From positions 29,832 through 93,831 of the forward strand of contig JAJQFD010000038.1 of the NCBI GenBank assembly GCA_021201335.1: 64,000 nucleotides of DNA, in the 5' to 3' direction. This DNA comes from Bacteroides sp. GTDB lineage: Bacteria > Bacteroidota > Bacteroidia > Bacteroidales > Bacteroidaceae. Below the pieces are notes generated by a model. The model worked only from the letters and a program-made list of their open reading frames with translations, was not told the DNA's origin and did no database searches. Shown piece by piece: positions 34,584 through 43,593 of this stretch. A program made the position numbers and the translations under genes. Position 1 is the stretch's first letter, and every line of letters starts with the position of its first letter.

Positions 34584-35369
34584 ATGAAAATAATAGATAT
34601 AGGAGTTAATCTCATGCACCGTTCTTTCAATCATGATCGCGAACAGGTTGTGAAACAAGCCGCACAGGAAGGAGTTTCACCACTTATCCTGACGGGCACA
34701 AGTGAACGTAACAGTATCGAAACCGCCAAATATGTTTCCCGTTATCCCGGGAAATTATATGGTACAGCTGGTGTACACCCACACGATGCGAAAAGTTGCC
34801 ATACAGGTACAATTCATATATTAAGAGAATTGGCGAAGAATGACTATGTAGTAGCAATAGGGGAGTGTGGACTTGATTACAACCGGGATTTTTCTCCTCG
34901 TGATGTTCAACGCAAATGGTTTGAAGCCCAGATAGATCTGGCAGTTGAACTCAATATGCCGCTGTTTCTTCATGAAAGAGATGCTTTTGATGATTTCGCA
35001 TCCATACTGGAAAACAGAAAAGACGATATTCCCGGTATGGTAGTTCATTGCTTTACGGGAACAGAAAGAGAACTCGATAAGTATCTTGAAATGGGATGCC
35101 ACATTGGTATTACTGGCTGGATTTGCGATGAAAGACGCGGAAAGCATTTGCTGAAGCTGATAAAGAAAATACCATCCGATAAGTTAATGATTGAAACAGA
35201 CGCCCCTTTTTTATTGCCACGTAATATGGAAGATAGACCGCGAGATGGTCGCAACGAACCACAGTATCTGATTCATATATTGGATGAAATAGCTTATTAT
35301 CTGGGTAAAGAACCGGAAGATCTTGCCGATGAAACTTTATATACAACCAAAAGATTCTTTGGTATCTGA
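34584..35369 (+). CDS. tatD: TatD family metal-dependent hydrolase
   Basis: 261 residues, closely similar to E. coli TatD: IDIGVNL at the start (TatD also lacks the HxH of other family members), GVHPHD, AIGECGLDYNRDFS, FLHERDAFDDF, HCFTGT, IGITGWICDERRG and IETDAPFLLPR near the C-terminus. These include the metal ligands Glu, His, His and Asp of the TIM barrel. The family are DNases or 3'-5' exonucleases involved in repair or RNA/DNA turnover. Single gene with its own promoter; the downstream gene is unrelated. Confidence 0.93.
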   Translation: MKIIDIGVNLMHRSFNHDREQVVKQAAQEGVSPLILTGTSERNSIETAKYVSRYPGKLYGTAGVHPHDAKSCHTGTIHILRELAKNDYVVAIGECGLDYNRDFSPRDVQRKWFEAQIDLAVELNMPLFLHERDAFDDFASILENRKDDIPGMVVHCFTGTERELDKYLEMGCHIGITGWICDERRGKHLLKLIKKIPSDKLMIETDAPFLLPRNMEDRPRDGRNEPQYLIHILDEIAYYLGKEPEDLADETLYTTKRFFGI

Positions 35370-35735
35370 GACGCTGATGAGGACACAAACGATAATCTCA
35401 GTTCCATAGTTCTTATAAACGGAAGCAAGATTTTTTCATAACAGGGAAAATGGTAGAATAGTGGATTATGAAGAAAAGAAAAAAGATTTCCTGAAATAGA
35501 ATCTTGAATTTCAGCTCTCAATTATTAAATTATTTCAGGAAAATAACAATAAACTGAGTGTTTTTCAGGCAATTGCCTATTGCTTTATGATTACTTCCGT
35601 AGGGTGGGTTATAATTACCAATGAATTTGGTTTGAATATAATAGTAAGAGTTAGTCAGACTCTTACTATGTACAAAAATAATTTTTAATGAGGTGAGTTT
35701 AATTGTGTAATTACCTTGTGATAATTTTACAAGGC
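35370..35735. other. Intergenic region with one hairpin
   Basis: Contains the perfect inverted repeat ATAGTAAGAGT (35641-35651) / ACTCTTACTAT (35659-35669), possibly a terminator for the minus-strand small gene. A 69-residue minus-strand frame (35530-35739) overlaps that gene in ATGA but has no protein-like features. Confidence 0.5.
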
Positions 35736-35978
35736 TCATAACAATTTTGTTTTATGTAACTTGATATAGTTGGCAATACGGGCTTCTCTTTCCTCATGAG
35801 AGAGGTGAGCTGGCAGTTCGATAACTGTTCGGGCTGTAATAGCGATCCGCACTACTTCTCCTGCTTTTTCTTTGATATTTTGTAGAAGTAATTCAACTTG
35901 GTAGTTAGCAGACGATTTTCTGAGTGAACTTGCATCATTCTTCTTTTCACTCTTCTGGAAATTTTGTTTTGGTGACAT
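35736..35978 (-). CDS. Small basic hypothetical protein
   Basis: 80 residues from the ATG at 35976-35978 (an upstream extension to 36146 is hydrophobic and has no start signal). Lys-rich N-terminus (SPKQNFQKSEKKN) then a domain with ELLLQNIKEKAGEVVRIAITARTVIELPAHLSHEEREARIANYIKLHK. It has no recognised family. The start follows an A-rich stretch typical of Bacteroidetes translation starts. Possibly a real small gene, since composition and length look protein-like, but support is limited. Confidence 0.45.
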   Translation of the reverse strand: MSPKQNFQKSEKKNDASSLRKSSANYQVELLLQNIKEKAGEVVRIAITARTVIELPAHLSHEEREARIANYIKLHKTKLL

Positions 35979-36146
35979 ATTTTTTTTATTAATATTGTTT
36001 TTTCTATTCGTACTGAAACCACGGGGAATATATCCTTTAATAATTTCAAATTCGGAGAAATTTCCGGCCAAAACTGTAAGCCGGTAAAGAATAAACAAGG
36101 GGTGTAAGAGAGGTGAAATTCGCCTATAGAAAAGACTTAATACCAC

Positions 36147-37286
36147 TTTAGGTTATTGGCGAAGATATAGATCAAAATCTAAACCCGGTTATTTATTTTT
36201 TCGGAAGTTACGGATTTAAATTGATTTAAGCGTTATAAAACCTAATTTTAACACCCATTACATTTAAAAATATTTTATATCCGGTTTTTCTGGGAGACCA
36301 TTAAGTGTCTATACCATAAGGAATACCATCGTCTAATTCTTGAGTTAGAAATTTACTTTTGTAGATGGGGCATGATCGAAAATAACAAGAAGACGATCAA
36401 TCTTTGGGAAATTGACGAATTGATCTGATTTTCATGGAATTAACGTCCTTTTGTCGGGTACTTCTTGATTTCTCTAACAGGGCTATTGGTGGAAAAGCTT
36501 GAATGGGTAGTGAAAATATGTTTAATACGGCCTTAAATCTCTCGAAAACCTGCTTTTTGAACCTTCAAAACTTTCTTTCCCGACAAGCCGCGGCTCAAGT
36601 TTTGGAAACGCGCGGCTCAAATTTCGGAACTTGAGCCGCGGCTTGTCGAAACTTGAGCCGCGCGTTGTCGAAAGCCCGCGGCTCAAGTTGCAGCAGATTT
36701 TCCTACATTTGTGTTTCGATGAGCTGGTTGCTTTTGAATGATGACACAATTAAATGTGTGATTTAGCCAGGAATTATTTATTTATTCGGACAAAAAGATT
36801 TTCTAGTATCCATCTTGAGCGCTTGAATTATTAGCATTTGTTTTTGTATTCTTGAAATTGCTTTCTTCTTGAATTTCTCTAATGCTATTTCCTTGCGTTA
36901 TAAATCTGTTTTCAAACTTCGGGCGCGTAAACGAAAATCTGAGCGCATTCATTTATCAGATTGTCAAAATGATAATGACAGATAGATGGATTGTAGGAGT
37001 TATAATCTGATCATTTTTCCAAGGATCCATTTTGAATTTCATGATTGTTTCTGAATACTGTTTCATTACTTGCTAAATGTTCTTTTTTTACCTTTTATTG
37101 TCCTGTTTTCCTTTCCGTAACCTTTTTGATTTAAAAATATTTTATTTTAAAAAAAAACATACACTTAATTTTAGCGTAACCGCTGGATATGGGTAATTAT
37201 TACTGCAAAAACGAATGGTTTTCGACCTCATAAGAGAAGCAACAAAATACGTAAAACTGAATTATTAATTTTAAAAATGACATACT
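36147..37286. other. 1.14-kb intergenic region without genes
   Basis: AT-rich apart from the GC-rich palindrome cluster (36581-36690). A TACTTTTG box at 36354-36361 is followed by an 18-codon frame (MIENNKKTINLWEIDELI), too short to call. Nothing else was seen. Confidence 0.6.
36581..36690. repeat. GC-rich cluster of five palindromic CCGCGGCTCAAGTT copies
   Basis: A 21-base arm at 36581-36601 is perfectly inverted at 36628-36648. Shorter related copies are at about 36609-36620, 36650-36670 and 36675-36690, alternating in direction. The core CCGCGGCTCAA is present in all. The cluster is much richer in GC than surrounding DNA. Confidence 0.8.
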
Positions 37287-38096
37287 ATGTGCACAATAGG
37301 GAATGCTTTTTTGAATAGAGAAATTGAAAGAGGAAATATAACTTTCAAACAATGTGACCTCACTTGGGAAGTGGAATTCTTTATTCCTGAAATAAAAACA
37401 AATCAGGATATAAAATATCTCCCTTTCCTACGCGATGGAAGCAGTGGTCCGTGGGCAGGTGCCAATAATTACGGAGTCTGTTTTGTAGCAGCCGATTCGT
37501 ACCTGGATAAAGACGGTAAAATGAAAACGGCTCACAAAGAAGGTAGCTATGTGTTTGATAAATACTTGGAAATCATTCAGATTCACAGAAATGCAGAAGA
37601 GGCTGCCCATATGATGAAACGTTTTTATAAAGAAGAATTTACCGAGCCTGATATTATAATGATTACGGATGCAGATAACTCGTTTTTTATCGAAGCATAT
37701 AACGGTAAAGTACAAATGATCAGGCGGAAGACAGGTTTTTTTGCTTCTGCCAATCACTTTCGGATGATACACGGAGCAGTGCCTTATGCGCAAAATCACA
37801 GTACATATCTGCGACTGGCCAGGGCAGAAAGTATCCTGGAATGTGACGACTCGAAGCAGGGCATATTCGATGTTTTGTCCGATCAATATTACGGAGAAAC
37901 AGTCTGGTCCGTTTGCCGGGTGGTGAATGAAGAGCTGGAACACGAAGAACCCTATTTTACGCAGGCTTCTGTCGTTTTTACTTCCCAGAAATGTACGGAT
38001 GGAGTAGTGGTAGATTGCTCGTATGTAATCAACGGAAATCCGCGTACAGGGACGTGGGTTCACATGGAGGATGTTTTTAGTGTGGAGGTGAAATAG
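37287..38096 (+). CDS. Ntn-hydrolase-like protein, peptidase C45 type (tentative)
   Basis: 269 residues starting MCTIG, so Cys2 would be the N-terminal nucleophile once Met is removed, as in acyl-coenzyme A:6-APA acyltransferase-like and linear-amide hydrolases. Other family-like segments: GPWAGANNYGVCFVAADSYL, VFDKYLEIIQIHRNAEEAAHMMKRFYKEEF, IIMITDADNSFFIEAYNG, and GFFASANHFRMI. No signal peptide. Substrate unknown; the group includes amide and beta-lactam-type acylases. Stands alone. Confidence 0.6.
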   Translation: MCTIGNAFLNREIERGNITFKQCDLTWEVEFFIPEIKTNQDIKYLPFLRDGSSGPWAGANNYGVCFVAADSYLDKDGKMKTAHKEGSYVFDKYLEIIQIHRNAEEAAHMMKRFYKEEFTEPDIIMITDADNSFFIEAYNGKVQMIRRKTGFFASANHFRMIHGAVPYAQNHSTYLRLARAESILECDDSKQGIFDVLSDQYYGETVWSVCRVVNEELEHEEPYFTQASVVFTSQKCTDGVVVDCSYVINGNPRTGTWVHMEDVFSVEVK

Positions 38097-38292
38097 AGAA
38101 CCCTCGTTTTATATATATGTTTTTCTGCTTGGTTTAATTAAGTTTACTTTTTAGGATTCAGTCTTTTCTTTTAAAATAATATATCTTACTAAGCCATTGA
38201 TTAGATCGTATAGATAATTTTGCCAAAGAAAAATATTATTATAATCTTGTTATAAAATCGACAAGTTCATTTTAATAATAAACTAAATAACT

Positions 38293-38300
38293 ATTTTTGG
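38293..38300 (+). promoter_or_regulatory. Bacteroidetes -7 box (TATTTTTG)
   Basis: Matches TAnnTTTG and lies 23 bases before the ATG of the PHP-domain gene; a TTTT/TTTA element sits 18-19 bases upstream. It also overlaps the alternative TTG start at 38297, which is one reason to prefer the ATG. Confidence 0.45.
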
Positions 38301-38323
38301 CATTCATATTATCTCAATCAAAT

Positions 38324-39211
38324 ATGATATCAGCAGATTTACATATGCATTCCAGCTACAGCAATGACGGAGAGCTTTCTGTAGCACAATTAATAAAGCG
38401 TTGCACTGAGAAAGGAGCGAACTTCTTTTCTATTACAGATCACAACTCTGCACGGGCCAACAAAGAAGCTATAGAATTAGTGTCTCATACTGGGTTAGAT
38501 TATATACCTGGTATTGAAATAGACTGTATTTACAAAGGTATAAACCTCCATGTGCTGGGTTATAAGATAGATTGGAAAAATATTACGTTCCTGGAACTCG
38601 AAGAAGATGTCTCTTCTAAAGTGATGCAGTCCTTCGATCAAATGATTGATAACATACGTTCGATCGGTTTTAAGATTGACAAAAAAGCAGTGCTAGATAC
38701 TGCTAATGGCATTCTACCCTCTGCGGAACTGATAGCCGAAGTGATGCTTTCCGACAGAAAATACTACACCTCACTTCTGGATGCCTATCTGCCGGGTGGT
38801 GAAAGGGGAGATATGCCGTACATTAATTTCTACCTTGATTATTTTGCTCAGGGTAAACATGCTTTTGTGCCGGTAGATTATATCAGTTTTGATGAAGCTA
38901 TCAATCTAATCAGAGCTACCGGTGGAATACCGATTGTAGCTCACCCCGGTCTCAACCTGAAAGGATGTGAAGATATAGCCAGCGAATTATTGGATAAAGG
39001 TGCAGAGGGCTTAGAAGTATTCAACAACTACCACACGGATGAGCAGGTGAAATACTTTTCTGACCTCGTTAAAGAAACGGGTAAGCTGATGACGTGTGGG
39101 AGTGATTTTCACGGTAAAACCAAACCTCTTATTGAAATAAGAACCTTTAAATACCGGGAAGAAGATGATGCATATCTCCGTAAATCGATTCAGGAGATTT
39201 ACGGCGGGTAA
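38324..39211 (+). CDS. PHP-domain phosphoesterase (COG0613)
   Basis: 295 residues from the ATG at 38324; the frame is open to a TTG at 38297. The four PHP metal-binding motifs are clear: DLHMHSSYSNDG (HxH near residues 6-8), FSITDHNS, GIEI followed by the second cluster, and IVAHPG and SDFH near the end. This matches the YciV/TrpH-like group, which act as 5'-3' oligoribonucleases or 3',5'-nucleotide phosphatases. Soluble. Monocistronic by spacing. Confidence 0.88.
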   Translation: MISADLHMHSSYSNDGELSVAQLIKRCTEKGANFFSITDHNSARANKEAIELVSHTGLDYIPGIEIDCIYKGINLHVLGYKIDWKNITFLELEEDVSSKVMQSFDQMIDNIRSIGFKIDKKAVLDTANGILPSAELIAEVMLSDRKYYTSLLDAYLPGGERGDMPYINFYLDYFAQGKHAFVPVDYISFDEAINLIRATGGIPIVAHPGLNLKGCEDIASELLDKGAEGLEVFNNYHTDEQVKYFSDLVKETGKLMTCGSDFHGKTKPLIEIRTFKYREEDDAYLRKSIQEIYGG

Positions 39212-39223
39212 AAAAGTGTTCAT

Positions 39224-40003
39224 TTACCGATGACTCCTCTCAACTGGTTCAAGAAAAGCTCCGAAAACATAGCCGATGGTATTGCGGAATTCAATTTTAT
39301 ACCAGGGAAATTTACTGCTATCGTCAACGGTTGTTTCTGATAATACTCTAATGACCTTTACCCTTTCGCCAGCATCCAATACGAGGATGGTTTCAGAATC
39401 AGTAGAAGGCTCCTTACTAATTCTTACATTATTCGTATTTATAAAAGTTTCATCCTTCAATTCTGGATGAGGGAAAGATACTTTTTTTGAACTGAAATGG
39501 TTCTGTATGTTTTCAATATCAAACAGAACTTTTAAACTGTCTGTGCAGGTAAATTTTGAAAGCGGCCAATCTCCAATCAAATCGGGGAATGAAGATGATT
39601 GTCCCTGAATATGATGATTGATAAAATTGATACCCTCTTCTTGTAGTTTATAATCAAATGTTATGTTATTAATTGCTGAATCGTCGTCATTTACATGTGC
39701 GGATCCTTTGTAAGAATAACCTTCGGGTTGTTGATTGTTGAATAGGATATAAATTAGCTGCCCATCTGCATTATAGTAACCGATATGTACGGAAGAACTT
39801 TCCGGATAATCCGACCAGTTAACAAACTTCCGCAATAAACCGTCTTCGTCATAATAAAAAGAAATGCCTCCATCTAAAGAAGCATTATATCTTGCCGTAA
39901 GGATTGAACGATTGATTTTATAGACTTCATTTCTCCCCTTATTTTGTGCATACGTGCTTAGTACACCAAAAATAAACAGTGTGATGAAAACTATTCCTTT
40001 CAT
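39224..40003 (-). CDS. Secreted SH3-domain protein of unknown function
   Basis: 259 residues with an N-terminal signal peptide (VLSTYAQN cleavage). Residues about 185-250 form a bacterial SH3 domain (NVRISKEPSTDSETILVLDAGERVKVIRVL, WYKIEF, GYVFGAFLEP). The N-terminal part is beta-rich with repeated YYDEDGLLRKFV and GYYNADGQLIYILF, like small sensor or binding domains. Bacterial SH3 domains usually bind cell-wall peptides. Located next to the pectin locus but separated by 60 bases and without a related function, so not clearly part of it. Confidence 0.75.
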   Translation of the reverse strand: MKGIVFITLFIFGVLSTYAQNKGRNEVYKINRSILTARYNASLDGGISFYYDEDGLLRKFVNWSDYPESSSVHIGYYNADGQLIYILFNNQQPEGYSYKGSAHVNDDDSAINNITFDYKLQEEGINFINHHIQGQSSSFPDLIGDWPLSKFTCTDSLKVLFDIENIQNHFSSKKVSFPHPELKDETFINTNNVRISKEPSTDSETILVLDAGERVKVIRVLSETTVDDSSKFPWYKIEFRNTIGYVFGAFLEPVERSHR

Positions 40004-40063
40004 ATCAATCGTTCGTTAAGCAAATAGCGAAAATTAATACTTTATTGAATAAAACAGGAGTGA

Positions 40064-41725
40064 TTATCTGACGACTTCCACTAACTTATTCCCATTTTTA
40101 GCAGGGTTCCATCCGTCTGTCCCTGCCAGAACCTTTTCTATTTCGTAGCCTTTGAGATTTTTTAGCTGGCGTGAGAATTTGGCGCGTGCCTGCGGGTTGG
40201 CTCCTTCGCCTGTACTTTCGTATTCAGCATAGAAAACAGTTTTCTCTGCTTCTTTTTTGTTCCAGTTATTCCATCCTTCTGGCAGGATATGTTTACCCAA
40301 ATTACACCGGATGAAAACGGCTTGCGCAAATGGTCGCCAGGGACGTGATAAATAGACTTCATTTACTCCTTCATCTGCTGTTAATTTGCAGTCATAGAAT
40401 ACATATCCGTATGCTTTGCCCTGATCGGTAGCAGGAGCTGTAACGTATCCGTTACGTTTGCTATGGATAGTACAGCGATTGAAAATTGCGGTTGACCATC
40501 CGAAAATGAAATCTACAGTACCTTCCATATAACAATCTTCATAATACTGGCGGGACTTTTTGCCGTAAGTGTATAAGGTATCCTGATAACCCAAGAAGCG
40601 ACAATTTTTGAAAAAGACACGATCTCCGGCAATAAAACAGGCAACGGCTTGTCCCACTGGTCCCGAAGAGTTTTCAAAAGTAATGTTTTCCGCATAAAAA
40701 TCAGGGCCGTAAATGTAACAGCTCGAAGAGCCGGAAGTACCTTTGTTTTCGCCAAATACATTGGGTTTGCCTGCATAATCATCATACGTAAGTATAACTC
40801 CTTCTTCTCCTATAAGGGATACATTGATTTTGCTCGCCGGAACGATTACTTTTTCTTTATAAGTCCCTTTCCGGATACGGATCGTAGTACGTACTCCTTT
40901 TCTGAAATCAGGTACAGCATTAATGGCTTCCTGTATGGTAAAGAAATCACCACTACCATCTTGAGCAACCACATAATCATACTCGCGGACATACGCTGCC
41001 AGTGCCGGAATTTCCTTAGACAGGGCATTCACGGCCAGTTTTGCTACAGTTTTGGCGCCATATACATTTAAATGTGTATTGTCGTCTTTTCCTTTGGGTG
41101 CCATGGGCACTGTATTGGGTTCAATCCATACAAAAAGTTTTTTGGATGGCTCTACTCCTAGATTCTGTACCAGATCGTGAGTTAGTTTATTCAGATCTAT
41201 GAATGTGACTCCCATTTCTTTGGCAACATTTCGGGGAGATTCCAGATAGGCACCGTGCGTATCAACTAAAATACCTTCCTCATTAAAATTGCGACGAACA
41301 ATGGAATTGAAAAGGACAGGGATACCTCCTTTACTTCGGGTTTCCTTGACATATTTGCGTAAGTTTTCGTCAAAGGTACTTCCCGGATCGGTATGCCGGG
41401 TTGTATCTGCTTTTTCGTCGTTATGTCCGAACTGAATAAAAACATAATCTCCTTTTTTGATTTGTGAGAGAACCACATCCCAGCGCCCTTGATCGATAAA
41501 GCTTTTGGAACTTCTCCCGTTCATGGCATGGTTGCTAACCTGAATCTCTTCATTAAAGAATCCTGGTAAAACATGTCCCCAACCTCTTTCGGGATTGCCT
41601 CCATCCAGTTTTTTGTTGGCCATAGTAGAGTCACCAATCATAAAGATGGTTATTTTAGGCTGATCGGTCTTAAACGAAGAGAATACCAGGAAAAATAGAA
41701 TAAAAAATACAACTTTGTTTTTCAT
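40064..41725 (-). CDS. Pectin CE12-CE8 fusion: acetylesterase plus pectin methylesterase
   Basis: 553 residues. Signal peptide, then a GDSL/SGNH domain (about 20-230) with GDSTMA, NGRSSKSF, FIQFGHND and DNTHLN, the blocks of rhamnogalacturonan acetylesterases (CE12). It continues into a right-handed beta-helix pectin methylesterase (CE8; about 245-545) with AVACFIAGDRVFFKNC, GYQDTLY, VDFIFGWSTAIF (nucleophile Asp) and LSRPWRP. It should remove acetyl and methyl esters from pectin, making it available to the PL10 lyases. Last gene of the pectin operon, 129 bases after PL10. Two-domain fusions of these types exist in other Bacteroidetes loci. Confidence 0.92.
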   Translation of the reverse strand: MKNKVVFFILFFLVFSSFKTDQPKITIFMIGDSTMANKKLDGGNPERGWGHVLPGFFNEEIQVSNHAMNGRSSKSFIDQGRWDVVLSQIKKGDYVFIQFGHNDEKADTTRHTDPGSTFDENLRKYVKETRSKGGIPVLFNSIVRRNFNEEGILVDTHGAYLESPRNVAKEMGVTFIDLNKLTHDLVQNLGVEPSKKLFVWIEPNTVPMAPKGKDDNTHLNVYGAKTVAKLAVNALSKEIPALAAYVREYDYVVAQDGSGDFFTIQEAINAVPDFRKGVRTTIRIRKGTYKEKVIVPASKINVSLIGEEGVILTYDDYAGKPNVFGENKGTSGSSSCYIYGPDFYAENITFENSSGPVGQAVACFIAGDRVFFKNCRFLGYQDTLYTYGKKSRQYYEDCYMEGTVDFIFGWSTAIFNRCTIHSKRNGYVTAPATDQGKAYGYVFYDCKLTADEGVNEVYLSRPWRPFAQAVFIRCNLGKHILPEGWNNWNKKEAEKTVFYAEYESTGEGANPQARAKFSRQLKNLKGYEIEKVLAGTDGWNPAKNGNKLVEVVR

Positions 41726-41854
41726 TGCGTTCTATGGATTATAACAATTTGACTGCAAGAATACAAAGATTCTGTGAGATTATTGTGCAAAATCAGTTCG
41801 AAAGAGGGGAATTTTTTACATGTACCCTTCCTGGAGGCCCTAGAGTATTGATTT

Positions 41855-43468
41855 TCATTCATCCAGGTAATGAATAAATTTCATCATGTTGGCTATATAA
41901 GTGGCCATCGAAATTCCGAGAAGGGGCTCTTCGGTAGGGTAGGTTGAGGTGTCATATTCATCTCCAACAAAAGTTGTTGCGTACTTTTTTTCGTCACTCG
42001 CAGGCATCAGAGGGCATTCTTTATAGGGATGAGAATCCATTCGGATAGGGGTAAGCCAATATCCCTCTTTGGTTAGTTCCTTCATCAATTCCGGAATACT
42101 TTTACCCTGCTCTTCTCTGCCATAAGGCATACGGGTATAATATTTGTTCAAAGGAATGGATTTTTTGGAAAGGAGAGGGGAGTCTTTGGTCAATTCCTCA
42201 ACTGAGGCATTTTTTACCTTTTCGAATGTATCTTTTATGCGGGCTATATTGATAAATGCACCGGAATTGTAATGAGATATAGTATTTGAAATATCCTGAT
42301 CAATATAATAACAACCATTTACTACATTCGAACCTTTTCGATGAACATATAATGGTTTCCTGTTATCGGGATCAATAAAGCGGGGAACAAAAGCATCGTA
42401 ACCGGCTCTTCCGTGTTTTCCGTAACGTTTCAGTTCGGATTCGGGTAATTTTACAGATTCCAGAAAATCTATGGCAGCGGGAATTCCGGATAAGAATTTG
42501 GTTTCTCCCGTAAGTTGATAATATTCCAACATTTGATAAATCATCTGAACAGTAGTGGCTGTATTAATGGATTTAGGTTCGTAGGAGCGGGCATGCGCAG
42601 GCTTCAGATCAATCACGGTATATTGATCGGCCCAGCCGGCATACGGGGGCCCTTGCTGTAATATAATAAGCATGTTCATGGCACGGATTATGGGTTCTTT
42701 TATTTCCTGCAAACCCATGGCCTGATAACATTGCAGTAAAAACTCTGTGTTTTCAATATTTACATCATCATTCAATGTAATAAATGAAGAGTAGTCTTCT
42801 TTGCCCTGAAACGGATGGTCGTGCATCAATGGATAACGCTGCGGCCAACCACCGACGGGATACTGGCTTTCCAACACAAAACGGATTGCTTTCTCAACAG
42901 CAGGCCGAAATACAGGATCATTCTTTTCCACATACATACGGAGAAGGAATTTAGCGGAATGCATAGTACCGCCATCGTCAAACGTTGCATTTCCATAATA
43001 ATGCTGGAACTCTTCCATACGCCAGGCTTGCCGACCGATTGTACCATACCATTGTTTCAGTGAATTTTCGCCGGCAAAGTCAAACATATAATTCCACCCG
43101 CCACAGGGTAACTGTCCCCAGATAAGGGCATTCGCTACTGTTTTAGCTGATTTGTAATAAAATTCATCACCGGTAGCATGGTAAGCATCTAACAATAAAT
43201 GTCCAATTGAAGGTGTTCCCGGAGGTTGTACCCATACCATTGTTCGATAAGCTTCCAATTCACCCCATTGACGGGAAAGATCCGGCAGGTAGTTCCAGAT
43301 AAAACCACCTTTATAACTAACGGTATTCATTAAAAATTCGGTAGCAGTGCGCATGGTTTTCAGTACTTCATTCCTGGATGCTTTTGATTGTCCGTAAACG
43401 GATGGCGTGGCAAGTACCATCATCCACATGCCAATAATTAGGTTAAATTTAACAGAGGTAGTTTTCAT
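41855..43468 (-). CDS. Pectate lyase, PL10 type, long form
   Basis: 537 residues, signal peptide (VYGQ), then an alpha/alpha toroid of PL10. Diagnostic segments: CGGWNYMFDF and GGWPQRYPL repeats, FITLNDDVNIENTEFLLQCY (the paired Asp of the active site) and ARSYEPKSINTATTVQMI (catalytic Arg region). It should cut polygalacturonate by beta-elimination using Ca2+. The C-terminal 120 residues (Tyr-Arg-Pro-rich, YTRMPYGREE) extend beyond the core. Separated by 125 bases from the other PL10 gene, with a hairpin in the gap at 43511-43536. Confidence 0.9.
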   Translation of the reverse strand: MKTTSVKFNLIIGMWMMVLATPSVYGQSKASRNEVLKTMRTATEFLMNTVSYKGGFIWNYLPDLSRQWGELEAYRTMVWVQPPGTPSIGHLLLDAYHATGDEFYYKSAKTVANALIWGQLPCGGWNYMFDFAGENSLKQWYGTIGRQAWRMEEFQHYYGNATFDDGGTMHSAKFLLRMYVEKNDPVFRPAVEKAIRFVLESQYPVGGWPQRYPLMHDHPFQGKEDYSSFITLNDDVNIENTEFLLQCYQAMGLQEIKEPIIRAMNMLIILQQGPPYAGWADQYTVIDLKPAHARSYEPKSINTATTVQMIYQMLEYYQLTGETKFLSGIPAAIDFLESVKLPESELKRYGKHGRAGYDAFVPRFIDPDNRKPLYVHRKGSNVVNGCYYIDQDISNTISHYNSGAFINIARIKDTFEKVKNASVEELTKDSPLLSKKSIPLNKYYTRMPYGREEQGKSIPELMKELTKEGYWLTPIRMDSHPYKECPLMPASDEKKYATTFVGDEYDTSTYPTEEPLLGISMATYIANMMKFIHYLDE

Positions 43469-43510
43469 GATATTTTTCTTTAGCAGTTCATTGTATATGT
43501 CCTTTGTTCA

Positions 43511-43536
43511 GAGGGTACATGGTTGCATGTACCCTC
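43511..43536. repeat. 11-bp hairpin between the two PL10 genes
   Basis: GAGGGTACATG (43511-43521) and CATGTACCCTC (43526-43536) pair perfectly; a related ACATGTACCCT is found at 41818-41828 before the next gene. No T tract. Possibly an mRNA processing or stability hairpin. Confidence 0.5.
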
Positions 43537-43593
43537 ACTTGCAAAGAACGTCCTCCAAAAAATCATCGCGATTTCTTCCATGAGGCCTTTCTC

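Noticed and set aside
35530..35739. Minus-strand 69-residue frame overlapping the small basic gene by ATGA
   Set aside because: Contains a hairpin and has no recognisable pattern; coupling alone is weak support.
36373..36429. 18-codon frame MIENNKKTINLWEIDELI after a TACTTTTG box
   Set aside because: Too short and without similarity; not called.
36522..36749. Minus-strand 75-residue frame
   Set aside because: Created by the GC-rich palindromes; the same residue strings repeat with the DNA repeat.
40162..40362. Small frames inside the CE12-CE8, PL10 and GH2 genes
   Set aside because: All are shadows in other frames of long, well-supported enzymes.
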